From: Cellulomonas hominis
Lineage (GTDB): Bacteria > Actinomycetota > Actinomycetes > Actinomycetales > Cellulomonadaceae
Length of the DNA: 64,000 nucleotides
NCBI RefSeq assembly: GCF_014201095.1
Contig: NZ_JACHDN010000001.1
Span: forward strand, 434,001-498,000
Reading direction: 5' to 3'
Every line of letters begins with the position of its first letter. Position 1 is the stretch's first letter. Shown piece after piece: positions 57,473-64,000 of the stretch. A model generated the notes under the pieces. That model saw only the letters and a list, made by a program, of their open reading frames with translations. It was not told the DNA's origin and made no database searches. Both the position numbers and the translations under genes were made by a program.

Positions 57473-57888
57473 CGACGCCCGACGACGACTGGCGCTCCCG
57501 CCGCCGCGAGGCGGCCGACGCCCACGAGGCCGCGCTGCGCGCCCGGCGGCAGGCCGAGTCCGCCCGCGCCCGGGAGCTCATCGCGCGGTTCGTCGCGGAC
57601 GCGGCCGAGCGCGGCGTGGCGCCGGTGCCGCTGCACGCCCAGGGGTACGGCGGGCGCGGCCGGTACCGCACCCCGCTGGCGGGCTGGTACCTCCGCAAGG
57701 ACCGGACGGTCGCGGTCGGGACGGACGGCGGCTTCTACGTGCTGACCGTGCCGCCGTCGCTGGCGGCCCGCCTGCGCGGCGTCCGCCCGGAGCCCCAGGA
57801 CCCGCCGCTCGTCCTGGGCGCCGGCGGCAAGGACGGCGAGTCGCTGGACCTCCCGATCGCCCTGGCGCGCGCGCTCGGCGACGCCTGA
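57469..57888 (+). CDS. Small protein co-translated with the coiled-coil gene
   Basis: 139 residues. A charged N-terminal helix (WRSRRREAADAHEAALRARRQAESARARELIARFVADA) is followed by a small globular part: PVPLHAQGYGGRGRYRTPLAGWYLRKDRTVAVGTDGGFYVLTVPP. GTG 57469 overlaps the upstream stop (GTGA), so the two proteins are produced together. I do not know the family well enough to name it; similar small proteins occur in Cellulomonas relatives. A hairpin GCGCG...CGCGC at 57913-57939 may end the transcript. Confidence 0.6.
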   Translation: MTTPDDDWRSRRREAADAHEAALRARRQAESARARELIARFVADAAERGVAPVPLHAQGYGGRGRYRTPLAGWYLRKDRTVAVGTDGGFYVLTVPPSLAARLRGVRPEPQDPPLVLGAGGKDGESLDLPIALARALGDA

Positions 57889-58033
57889 CCCGGGCCCGCT
57901 GCGGGCGAGCCCGCGCGCCCGAGGCGGCACCTCGCGCGCATCCGGGCAGGCCCCGGAGCACCCCCGCTGATCGGGTCATGCCCCGTCGGCGCGGCGGCAC
58001 GACGGTACGGGGCGCGGCCGCGGCGCGCGCCGC

Positions 58034-58816
58034 TCAGGCGCGGGCGAGCAGGGTGGCGAGCGCCTCGGCGACCGGGCGGGGGGTCTCCACCGCCGTGAGG
58101 TGGCCGGCCCCGGGGACGACCACGGGCTCGACGCGCAGCGCGTCCGCCATGCGGCGGGCCTCCGCGACCGGGGTCGGCTGGTCCTCCTCCCCGACCAGCA
58201 CCAGCCCGGGGCCGTCGTACGCCTCGAGCACCGCCGTCCGGTCGGGGCGGGCCGCCATCGCGCGCTGCGACCACGCGACGCCGGCGGGCGGCTGCGCGGC
58301 GATCCACGCCCCGACGCGCGCGTCGACGCCCCGGTCGCGCGCGTCGGCGCCGAGGAGAGCGGCCGCCATCGGCAGCACCTCGTCCACCGTGCCGGCCGCC
58401 TCGACGACGTCGGCGACCCGCAGCCGGTTCGCCTGCGCCTCGTCGGTGTCGGCGGTCGACTTCGTGTCGAGCAGGCCCAGCCCGGCGACGAGGTCCGGGT
58501 GCCGCTCCGCGAGCGCCAGGGCGACGTAGCCCCCCATCGACAGCCCGGCGACGACGGCGCGGCGGTGCCCCGCCCGGGCGAGCGCCTCGGCCACGGCGTC
58601 CGCGGACGCCTCGATCGACGGCTCGGGCAGCGGCACGCCCTGGGCGGCGCCGAGGCCCGGCAGGTCGGGGGCGAGCACCGGGCCGGGCAGCAGCGCGGCG
58701 ACCTCCCCCCACATCCGGGAGTCCAGCGGGAAGGCGTGCAGCAGCACGAGCGGCAGCCCGGTGCCGGGGCGCAGGGCGTGCAGGACGGCGGTGGCGTGCG
58801 GGCGGGCGTGCGTCAT
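58034..58816 (-). CDS. Alpha/beta hydrolase (esterase-like)
   Basis: 260 residues with the classic fold: oxyanion strand LVLLHAFPLDSRMW, nucleophile elbow AGLSMGGYVAL (Ser about 94), acid region GLVLVGEEDQPTP and catalytic His in GAGHLTAVETP. Lid region variable. Family members are esterases, haloperoxidase-like or lactonases; substrate unknown. ATG 58816 overlaps the stop of the next hydrolase gene (ATGA). Confidence 0.85.
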   Translation of the reverse strand: MTHARPHATAVLHALRPGTGLPLVLLHAFPLDSRMWGEVAALLPGPVLAPDLPGLGAAQGVPLPEPSIEASADAVAEALARAGHRRAVVAGLSMGGYVALALAERHPDLVAGLGLLDTKSTADTDEAQANRLRVADVVEAAGTVDEVLPMAAALLGADARDRGVDARVGAWIAAQPPAGVAWSQRAMAARPDRTAVLEAYDGPGLVLVGEEDQPTPVAEARRMADALRVEPVVVPGAGHLTAVETPRPVAEALATLLARA

Positions 58817-59604
58817 GCGTCCTCCTCGGGGGTGCCGGCGGCGGCCTGCTCGCTCGGGCCGTCCCAGGTGGCCGGGAGCGGGACGGGGAAGCCGGGGCGC
58901 ACGTGGCGGACGATCTCGTCGAGCACGCGGCGGACGTACGCCTCCCCCACCCACAGGTGCTTCGCCCCGTCGACGCCGATCACCTCGGCCTGGTGCACGC
59001 GGGCGAACCGCTCGCGGGCCTCGGCGGGGCGCAGGTAGTCGTCGTGCTCCGGGACGAGCACGACGAGCGGCTTGCCGTCGGCGTCCCACGCGTCGAGGTC
59101 GGCGTCGGTGGCGCGGTGCAGCGGCGGCGACAGCAGGACCGCGCCCTCGACGGCCGGGTCGAGCCCGTGCATGAGGGTGAGCTCGGTGCCGAACGACCAG
59201 CCGACCAGCCAGGGGTGCGGCAGGTCGCGGAACTCGGCGAGCTCGATGGCGGCGTGCACGTCGAACTTCTCGGACCGGCCCTCGTCGAACGCGCCCTGCG
59301 ACGTGCCGCGCGGGCTGGACGTGCCGCGCGTGTTGAACCGGAGCACGGCGAGGTCCGCGAGCGCCGGCAGCCGCCAGGCCGCCTTGCGGAGCACGTGCGA
59401 GTCCATGTAGCCGCCGTGCGTCGGCAGCGGGTGCAGCGTGACCAGCGTCGCGGCGGGGGGCTTCGGCGTCCCGTCCGGGTGCACCGGCAGGGCGAGCTCG
59501 CCGACCAGGGTCAGGCCGTCGGCGGTGTGCAGCTCGACGTCCTCGCGGTGCGCGGGCAGGACGGTCAGCGAGCGGATCGGGGCGGGGGCGGCGTCGGTGG
59601 TCAT
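58813..59604 (-). CDS. Alpha/beta hydrolase (dienelactone hydrolase/YceI-operon like)
   Basis: 263 residues. Begins with a beta-strand region HREDVELHTADGLTLVGELALP, followed by TLVTLHPLPTHGGYMDSHVLRKAAWRLPALADLAVLRFNTRGTSS, a form typical of KANL3/Tex30-like and YqfO-side alpha/beta hydrolases, then the nucleophile elbow VGWSFGTEL, PEHDDYLRP (acid) and GAKHLWVGE (His). The GTSSPRGTSQGAFDEG loop is unusual but common in actinobacterial homologues. First gene of a two-gene operon of hydrolases. Confidence 0.82.
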   Translation of the reverse strand: MTTDAAPAPIRSLTVLPAHREDVELHTADGLTLVGELALPVHPDGTPKPPAATLVTLHPLPTHGGYMDSHVLRKAAWRLPALADLAVLRFNTRGTSSPRGTSQGAFDEGRSEKFDVHAAIELAEFRDLPHPWLVGWSFGTELTLMHGLDPAVEGAVLLSPPLHRATDADLDAWDADGKPLVVLVPEHDDYLRPAEARERFARVHQAEVIGVDGAKHLWVGEAYVRRVLDEIVRHVRPGFPVPLPATWDGPSEQAAAGTPEEDA

Positions 59605-59660
59605 CGCCGTCGAGCGTAGTCCGGGGGGCGGGGCCGGGCGCGGGCCCGGGCGCGGGGCCG

Positions 59661-59972
59661 TCAGCGCCGCGTCGGCCGCCGTCGCCCCCGGGCCGACCAG
59701 CACGCCGTGTGCCAGTGCCGCCGGTCCGCGAGCGCCGCGTCCGCCCCGAACATCCCGTCGGCCGCCCAGGCGACGACGTGCGGCGTGCCCGGCGCGATCT
59801 CCTGGTCGCAGCCCGGGCAGCGGAACGTGCGCTCCGAGCCGCCGACGCGCTGGACGGTCCACGTGCCGTCGGCGGCCTCCTCGGAGGTGCGCCCGCCCCG
59901 GACCCGCTCGGCGTCGAGCGGGACGTGCTCGGCGGTGTACGGGCGCTTGCCGGAGCGGCGGGTGGAGGGCAC
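59661..59972 (-). CDS. Small zinc-binding protein
   Basis: 103 residues. Conserved segments: RRSGKRPYTAEHVPLD at the start and a treble-clef-like metal site, FRCPGCDQEI, GTPHVVAW and RRHWHTACW, giving two Cys, at least two His and a final Cys. Often labelled ATP/GTP-binding protein without basis in the sequence. GTG 59972 aligns with the family start; the longer frame to 60011 is unlikely. Function unknown. Confidence 0.65.
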   Translation of the reverse strand: MPSTRRSGKRPYTAEHVPLDAERVRGGRTSEEAADGTWTVQRVGGSERTFRCPGCDQEIAPGTPHVVAWAADGMFGADAALADRRHWHTACWSARGRRRPTRR

Positions 59973-60039
59973 GCCCCCATGATCCCGGACGCGCCGGAGG
60001 GCGGCCACCACGCGGGCGGCCGCCCTCCGGGCGCGGACG

Positions 60040-61488
60040 TCAGGACAGCGTCGCGGCCGTCTCCGCCGGCGCGATGGTCCGGGTCGCGACGAGGTCGCGG
60101 TACCAGAGCGCCGAGTCCTTCAGCGTGCGCTCCCCCGTCGGGTAGTCGACCCGGATGATGCCGAACCGGCGGTCGTAGCCGTACGCCCACTCGAAGTTGT
60201 CCATCAGCGACCACACGAAGTACCCGCGCACGTCGGCGCCGGCGTCCATCGCGGCACCCACGGCGTCGATGTGGTCGTGCAGGTACTCGACGCGGGGCAG
60301 GTCGTGCACCCGGCCGTCGGCGGACACCTCGTCGTAGAACGCGGCGCCGTTCTCGGTGACGGCCATCGGCAGCCCGGGGTAGCGGCGGTGCAGGTCGAGC
60401 AGCAGCTCGGTCAGGCCCTCGGGCTCGATGTTCCAGCCCATCGCGGTGTGCGGGCCGGGCAGCGGCAGCCACTCGACGTCGTCGCAGCCGACCCACGGGC
60501 TCACGACGGAGGACCGGTGCCCGTCGGGGCCCGGGGTGCCGTCGCCGACCGGGGGCGTGCCGCGCCGCACCTTGCCGGTGGAGTAGTAGTTCACGCCGAG
60601 CAGGTCGATCGGGACGCGGATGAGCTCGAGGTCGCCGTCCTGCACGAAGGACCAGTCCGTGAGGTGGGCGGTCTGGGCGAACACCTGCTCCGGGTACCGG
60701 CCCTCGAGCAGCGGCTGCAGGAACACCTCGTTGGCGACGGTGTCGACCTCGCGCTTGGCGGCGACGTCCTCGGGCGCGTCGGAGGCGGCGCGGGTCACGT
60801 GCAGGTTGAGCGTGATCGACACCTGCGCGGCGTCGCCGAGCACCTCGCGGACGGCGCGCGCGGCCAGGCCGTGCGCCAGGTTGAGGTGGTGCACCGCCGC
60901 GAGGGCGGTGGCGGGCTCGGTGCGGCCCGGGGCGTGCACGCCGGAGGCGTAGCCCAGGTACGCGGAGCACCACGGCTCGTTCAGCGTCGTCCACACGGTG
61001 ACCTTGTCGCCGAGCACCTCGGCCATCTTCCGGGCGTAGTCCGCGAACCGGTACGCCGTCTCGCGGTTCCCCCAGCCGCCGGCGTCCTCGAGCGGCTGCG
61101 GCAGGTCCCAGTGGTACAGCGTCACGACGGGCGCGATGCCGGCCTCGACGAGGCGGTCGACCAGGTCGACGTAGAAGGCGATGCCCTCGTCGTTCCACGC
61201 GCCGGAGCCGTCGGGCTGCACGCGCGGCCACGCGATCGAGAGCCGGTACGCCTGGAGGCCGAGTCGCTGCATGAGCGCGACGTCCTCGGCGACCCGGTGG
61301 TAGTGGTCGGCCGCGACGGCGCCGGTGTCGCCGTTGAGCACGGCGCCCGGGCGGGCGGAGAACGTGTCCCAGATGGACGGGCCGCGGCCGCCCTCGGTGG
61401 CGGCGCCCTCGATCTGGTACGAGGCGGTCGCCGAGCCCCACAGGAAGTCGGCGGCGAACTGGCGTCCGGACGGACGGGTGGTGGGCAT
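60040..61488 (-). CDS. GH1 beta-glucosidase
   Basis: Splits terminal beta-glucosides such as cellobiose inside the cell. 482 residues with no signal peptide. N-terminal FLWGSATASYQIEGA is the GH1 signature; acid/base Glu171 in WTTLNEPW and nucleophile Glu379 in VTENGAAF; the C-terminal WSLMDNFEWAYGYDRRFGI is typical. ATG 61488 has GAGGAA upstream. Divergent from a LacI-family regulator with a CebR-type operator between them, so cellobiose-inducible expression is likely, as for bglC in Streptomyces. Confidence 0.95.
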   Translation of the reverse strand: MPTTRPSGRQFAADFLWGSATASYQIEGAATEGGRGPSIWDTFSARPGAVLNGDTGAVAADHYHRVAEDVALMQRLGLQAYRLSIAWPRVQPDGSGAWNDEGIAFYVDLVDRLVEAGIAPVVTLYHWDLPQPLEDAGGWGNRETAYRFADYARKMAEVLGDKVTVWTTLNEPWCSAYLGYASGVHAPGRTEPATALAAVHHLNLAHGLAARAVREVLGDAAQVSITLNLHVTRAASDAPEDVAAKREVDTVANEVFLQPLLEGRYPEQVFAQTAHLTDWSFVQDGDLELIRVPIDLLGVNYYSTGKVRRGTPPVGDGTPGPDGHRSSVVSPWVGCDDVEWLPLPGPHTAMGWNIEPEGLTELLLDLHRRYPGLPMAVTENGAAFYDEVSADGRVHDLPRVEYLHDHIDAVGAAMDAGADVRGYFVWSLMDNFEWAYGYDRRFGIIRVDYPTGERTLKDSALWYRDLVATRTIAPAETAATLS

Positions 61489-61533
61489 GACGGTTCCTCG
61501 GGGGGTTGGCGGGCGTCCCGCGGGACGGCGGTG

Positions 61534-61547
61534 TCGAATCGATACGA
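61534..61547. promoter_or_regulatory. LacI-type palindrome TCGAATCGATACGA
   Basis: 14 bases, 12 of which are self-complementary, with a central CG as in LacI/GalR operators. Nearest of three to the beta-glucosidase gene. Confidence 0.45.
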
Positions 61548-61556
61548 TACACGGCG

Positions 61557-61570
61557 TGGGAACGCTCCCG
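61557..61570. promoter_or_regulatory. CebR/CelR-type operator TGGGAACGCTCCCG
   Basis: Twelve of 14 bases agree with TGGGAGCGCTCCCA, the operator of the cellobiose-sensing repressors CebR (Streptomyces) and CelR (Thermobifida). Lies midway between the divergent GH1 and LacI genes. Confidence 0.7.
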
Positions 61571-61592
61571 CGACCCGGGGAGGACGGAGTGT

Positions 61593-61604
61593 CGAAGCGC
61601 TTCG
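61593..61604. promoter_or_regulatory. Perfect palindrome CGAAGCGCTTCG at the lacI promoter
   Basis: Lies ten bases before the -10 of the regulator gene (TAGGGT, 61614-61619), within its expected -35/spacer region, so likely used for autoregulation. Confidence 0.55.
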
Positions 61605-61626
61605 GTACGGCAGTAGGGTGGGCGGC

Positions 61627-62646
61627 ATGGCGACGATCGACGACGTGGCACGCGCCGCAGGCGTGTCCGCCTCGACGGTCTCCTACGTGCTGTCCGGCAA
61701 GCGGCCGATCTCCCCAGGGACGCGGGAGCGGGTCGAGCGCAGCATCCGCGACCTCGGGTACCGGCCGCACGCCGGGGCCCGGGCGCTGGCCTCCGCCCGC
61801 AGCAACGTGATCGCCCTGATGGTGCCGTTCCGCGCGGGCGTCAACGTCGGCATCATCATGCAGTTCGTCGGCGGGGCCGTGGCCGCCGCCCGGCAGCACG
61901 ACCACGACGTCCTGCTGCTCACCCAGGACGACACCAGCGGCGTCGACCGGGTCGCGTCCTCCTCGATGGCCGACGGCATCATCGTCATGGACGTCGAGGC
62001 CCAGGACACCCGCCTCCCGCTGCTCCGGACGCTCCGGCAGCCGTCCGTGCTGATCGGCGTCCCCGACGACTCGTCGGGGCTGAGCTGCGTGGACCTCGAC
62101 TTCACCGCCGCGGGCCGGCTCGCCGTCCGGACCCTCGCGGAGGCCGGGCACCGGCACGTGGCCCTGATCGGCGCCTCCCGCGCCCGCTACGAGCGCCGGG
62201 CGAACTACGCCGTGCGGATGCGCGCGGGCGTGCAGGACGAGGCCGAGCTGCGCGGCGTCGGCGTCACGGTCGTGCCGAGCGAGCCGTCGTTCGCGGGCGG
62301 GGTCGCCGCGGCGGTCGAGCTGCTCGCGCTCGACCCGGACGTCAGCGGGGTCGTCGTGCACAACGAGTCCGCCCTGCCCGGGGTGGTCGCCGCGCTCGCC
62401 GAGCGCGGGCTGCGGGTGCCGCAGGACGTGTCGGTGCTGGCCGTCGGGGCCGCGGACGCCGCCGAGTCGCTGTCCCAGCCGCTGACCTCGATCGACGTGC
62501 CCGGGCACGACATCGGCCGGGTGGCGGTGGAGATGGTCATGGCGCACCTGGGCGGCGAGACCCTGGCCGGCACCCGCCTGATCTCCCCGCGCCTCACGGA
62601 CCGCGCCTCGGTCGCGGCCCCGGCCCGGCGCGCCCTCGCGGGCTGA
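61627..62646 (+). CDS. LacI-family repressor, probably CebR-like
   Basis: 339 residues. N-terminal HTH and hinge: TIDDVARAAGVSASTVSYVLSGKRPISPGTRERVERSIRDLGYRPHAGARALAS; then a periplasmic-binding-protein fold with the effector domain (IALMVPFRAGVNVGI; GVVVHNESALPGV; TSIDVPGHDIGRVAVEMV). ATG 61627 is seven bases after TAGGGT. The CebR-like operator beside it and a beta-glucosidase on the other side suggest it senses cellobiose or a similar beta-glucoside; Cebr identity is inferred. Confidence 0.88.
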   Translation: MATIDDVARAAGVSASTVSYVLSGKRPISPGTRERVERSIRDLGYRPHAGARALASARSNVIALMVPFRAGVNVGIIMQFVGGAVAAARQHDHDVLLLTQDDTSGVDRVASSSMADGIIVMDVEAQDTRLPLLRTLRQPSVLIGVPDDSSGLSCVDLDFTAAGRLAVRTLAEAGHRHVALIGASRARYERRANYAVRMRAGVQDEAELRGVGVTVVPSEPSFAGGVAAAVELLALDPDVSGVVVHNESALPGVVAALAERGLRVPQDVSVLAVGAADAAESLSQPLTSIDVPGHDIGRVAVEMVMAHLGGETLAGTRLISPRLTDRASVAAPARRALAG

Positions 62647-62668
62647 CGCGCGGGACCGGCGCGGCTGC

Positions 62669-62727
62669 CGGGACGACAGGACCCGACTGCTCCGACGCCC
62701 GGCGAACCCGCGGATCCTGCCGTCCCG
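62669..62727. terminator. Long inverted repeat 1 between lacI and the GH31 gene
   Basis: CGGGACGACAGGA (62669-62681) against TCCTGCCGTCCCG (62715-62727); 12 of 13 pair plus one G-U. Lies 20 bases after the lacI stop. Confidence 0.5.
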
Positions 62728-62752
62728 CCGCCGCGCCCACGTCGCGCGGACG

Positions 62753-62812
62753 ACGAGACGGCAGCAGGCGGGGGTTCCGCGGGCGCGTGCCCCCCGGGTG
62801 CTGCCGTCTCGT
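62753..62812. terminator. Long inverted repeat 2 between lacI and the GH31 gene
   Basis: ACGAGACGGCAGCA (62753-62766) pairs perfectly with TGCTGCCGTCTCGT (62799-62812) and lies 12 bases from the GH31 stop codon. The arms resemble those of repeat 1 (CTGCCGTC core shared). Confidence 0.55.
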
Positions 62813-62824
62813 GCGCCGCCGGCG

Positions 62825-64000
62825 TCAGGCGGCCGGGAGCTCCACCACCGGGCCCGCGGACGGGACCGGCTCCGACAGGGCGTGCGCGACCGACCACGTC
62901 GCCGGGACCGCGCCGGACGCCTCGACGCGCACCGCGTCGCCGCGGCGGGTGACGCGGAACACCGCGTCCTCCCCCGTCGGGCGGGCGATCCGGGTCACCG
63001 AGTCGTGCCCGTCCGCGAGGCCGAACAGCCGCAGGGTCACGCCCTCGGCGTGGTCGTAGTCCGGGCGGTCGGTCCGCGCGCCGACCGGCAGCACCGTCCC
63101 GGGCCGGACCAGCAGCGGCAGCGAGTCGAAGCCGTGCCGCTGCCGGTGCCACCGCGGGCCCTCGACCACGGAGCCGTCGAGCAACGACGTCCACGCGCCC
63201 TCGGGGACGTAGACGTCCACGTCGCCCTCCGCCGAGAACACCGGCGCCACCAGCAGCGACGGCCCGAGCGTGTACTGGGTGTCGACGGTCGCGGCGGTCC
63301 GGTCGGCGGGGAACTCGAGCAGCATCGGGCGCATCACGGGCACGCCGGTCTCGTGCGCCTCGCGGCCGACCGCCGACAGGTAGGGCATGAGGGACAGCTT
63401 GAGCTCGGTGAACCGGCGGGTGACGTCGACGGCCTCCTCGTCGAAGGCCCACGGCACGCGGTACGAGCTCGACCCGTGCAGCCGCGAGTGCGACGACAGC
63501 AGGCCGAACGCCAGCCAGCGCTTGAAGATCGCCGGATCGGGGGTGCCCTCGAAGCCCCCGATGTCGTGCGACCAGTAGCCGAAGCCGGACAGGGACAGCG
63601 AGAGCCCGCCGCGCAGCGACTCCGCCATGGCCGGGAACGTCGACTCGCAGTCGCCGCCCCAGTGCACGGGGAACTGCTGGCCGCCCGCGGTCGCGGAGCG
63701 CGCGAAGACCACGGCCTCGCCCTCGCCGCGCACCTCGGTCAGCAGGTCGAAGACCGTCCTGTTGAAGAGCTGCGCGTAGTAGTTGTGCATCCGCTCGGGG
63801 TCGGAGCCGTCGTGCCAGACGACGTCGGTCGGGATCCGCTCGCCGAAGTCGGTCTTGAACGCGTCCACCCCCATGTCGAGCAGCACGCGCAGCTTGCCCT
63901 GGTACCAGGCGACGGCGTCCGGGTTGGTGAAGTCGACCAGCGCCATGCCGGCCTGCCACATGTCCCACTGCCACACCGACCCGTCGGGCCGCGTCACGAG
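62825..64000 (-). CDS. GH31 glycosidase, alpha-xylosidase-like, C-terminal part (cut by window edge)
   Basis: The 391 visible residues cover the second half of a GH31 (beta/alpha)8 barrel and the C-terminal sheet domains. Nucleophile Asp in AFKTDFGERIPTD and acid/base Asp in HWGGDCESTF; the KTDFGE motif and GYWSHDIGGFEG agree best with YicI-type alpha-xylosidases, which release xylose from xyloglucan oligosaccharides, though alpha-glucosidase activity is not excluded. Start lies beyond 64000. No signal can be judged. Its position near a cellobiose-type regulon suggests plant cell-wall oligosaccharide use. Confidence 0.9.
   Translation of the reverse strand, partial: LVTRPDGSVWQWDMWQAGMALVDFTNPDAVAWYQGKLRVLLDMGVDAFKTDFGERIPTDVVWHDGSDPERMHNYYAQLFNRTVFDLLTEVRGEGEAVVFARSATAGGQQFPVHWGGDCESTFPAMAESLRGGLSLSLSGFGYWSHDIGGFEGTPDPAIFKRWLAFGLLSSHSRLHGSSSYRVPWAFDEEAVDVTRRFTELKLSLMPYLSAVGREAHETGVPVMRPMLLEFPADRTAATVDTQYTLGPSLLVAPVFSAEGDVDVYVPEGAWTSLLDGSVVEGPRWHRQRHGFDSLPLLVRPGTVLPVGARTDRPDYDHAEGVTLRLFGLADGHDSVTRIARPTGEDAVFRVTRRGDAVRVEASGAVPATWSVAHALSEPVPSAGPVVELPAA

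Overview
The window is a block of very high-GC chromosomal DNA with the gene content and order of an actinobacterium. The most likely source is a member of the Micrococcales close to Cellulomonas. This placing is inferred from four things: GC-rich third positions throughout; the actinobacterial maltosyl-transferase glycogen cluster; the gatCAB/ligA/metE-like/mnmA/iscS/etfAB neighbourhood, which is also known from Mycobacterium; and a CebR/CelR-type operator beside a beta-glucosidase. At least fifteen genes begin directly 6-7 bases after a TANNNT-like -10 hexamer, so they are probably transcribed without a leader. I see no CRISPR array, prophage, plasmid module or tRNA gene. The only mobile element is one IS30-family insertion sequence.

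Layout. 1-8.8 kb, mostly minus strand, is concerned with branched-chain amino acids: the 5' end of ilvB behind a leader-peptide attenuator, and two adjacent ilvD paralogues. A lipoprotein gene, a GH13 glucosidase and an ABC exporter lie between them. 8.9-14.5 kb holds two tandem VOC-fold proteins, a MerR/TipA-type regulator, a photolyase and two tandem DoxX-like membrane proteins. Each DoxX gene carries its own copy of a promoter module with a pair of GGGAC-N4-GWCCY boxes. 14.5-31 kb is housekeeping: a GNAT acetyltransferase, gatCAB, ligA, two small XRE regulators with a shared upstream motif, a MetE-like protein, mnmA, iscS, an APH-like kinase and etfBA. Several of these stop and start codons overlap by four bases.

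31-44 kb is a storage-carbohydrate cluster: glgX, then glgP divergent from glgE-treS-maltokinase, a GDSL esterase and glgB. Together they can interconvert trehalose, maltose, maltose 1-phosphate and alpha-glucan: TreS makes maltose from trehalose, the kinase phosphorylates it, GlgE extends glucan chains, GlgB branches them, and GlgP and GlgX degrade them. 44.1-45.3 kb is the IS30-family element. It sits between glgB and the 3' end of an rRNA operon that runs on the minus strand (16S-23S-5S, 50.7 to 45.5 kb), with two upstream promoters and a strong terminator.

51.3-64 kb holds a thioredoxin-fold/TPR protein without the CxxC pair, a lipoprotein and a membrane protein in one operon, a divergent long coiled-coil protein resembling Streptomyces Scy (with an unbroken 23-unit hendecad array), two alpha/beta hydrolases, and a GH1 beta-glucosidase divergent from a LacI/CebR-type regulator with three operator-like palindromes between them. 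It ends with the C-terminal part of a GH31 glycosidase, cut by the window edge.
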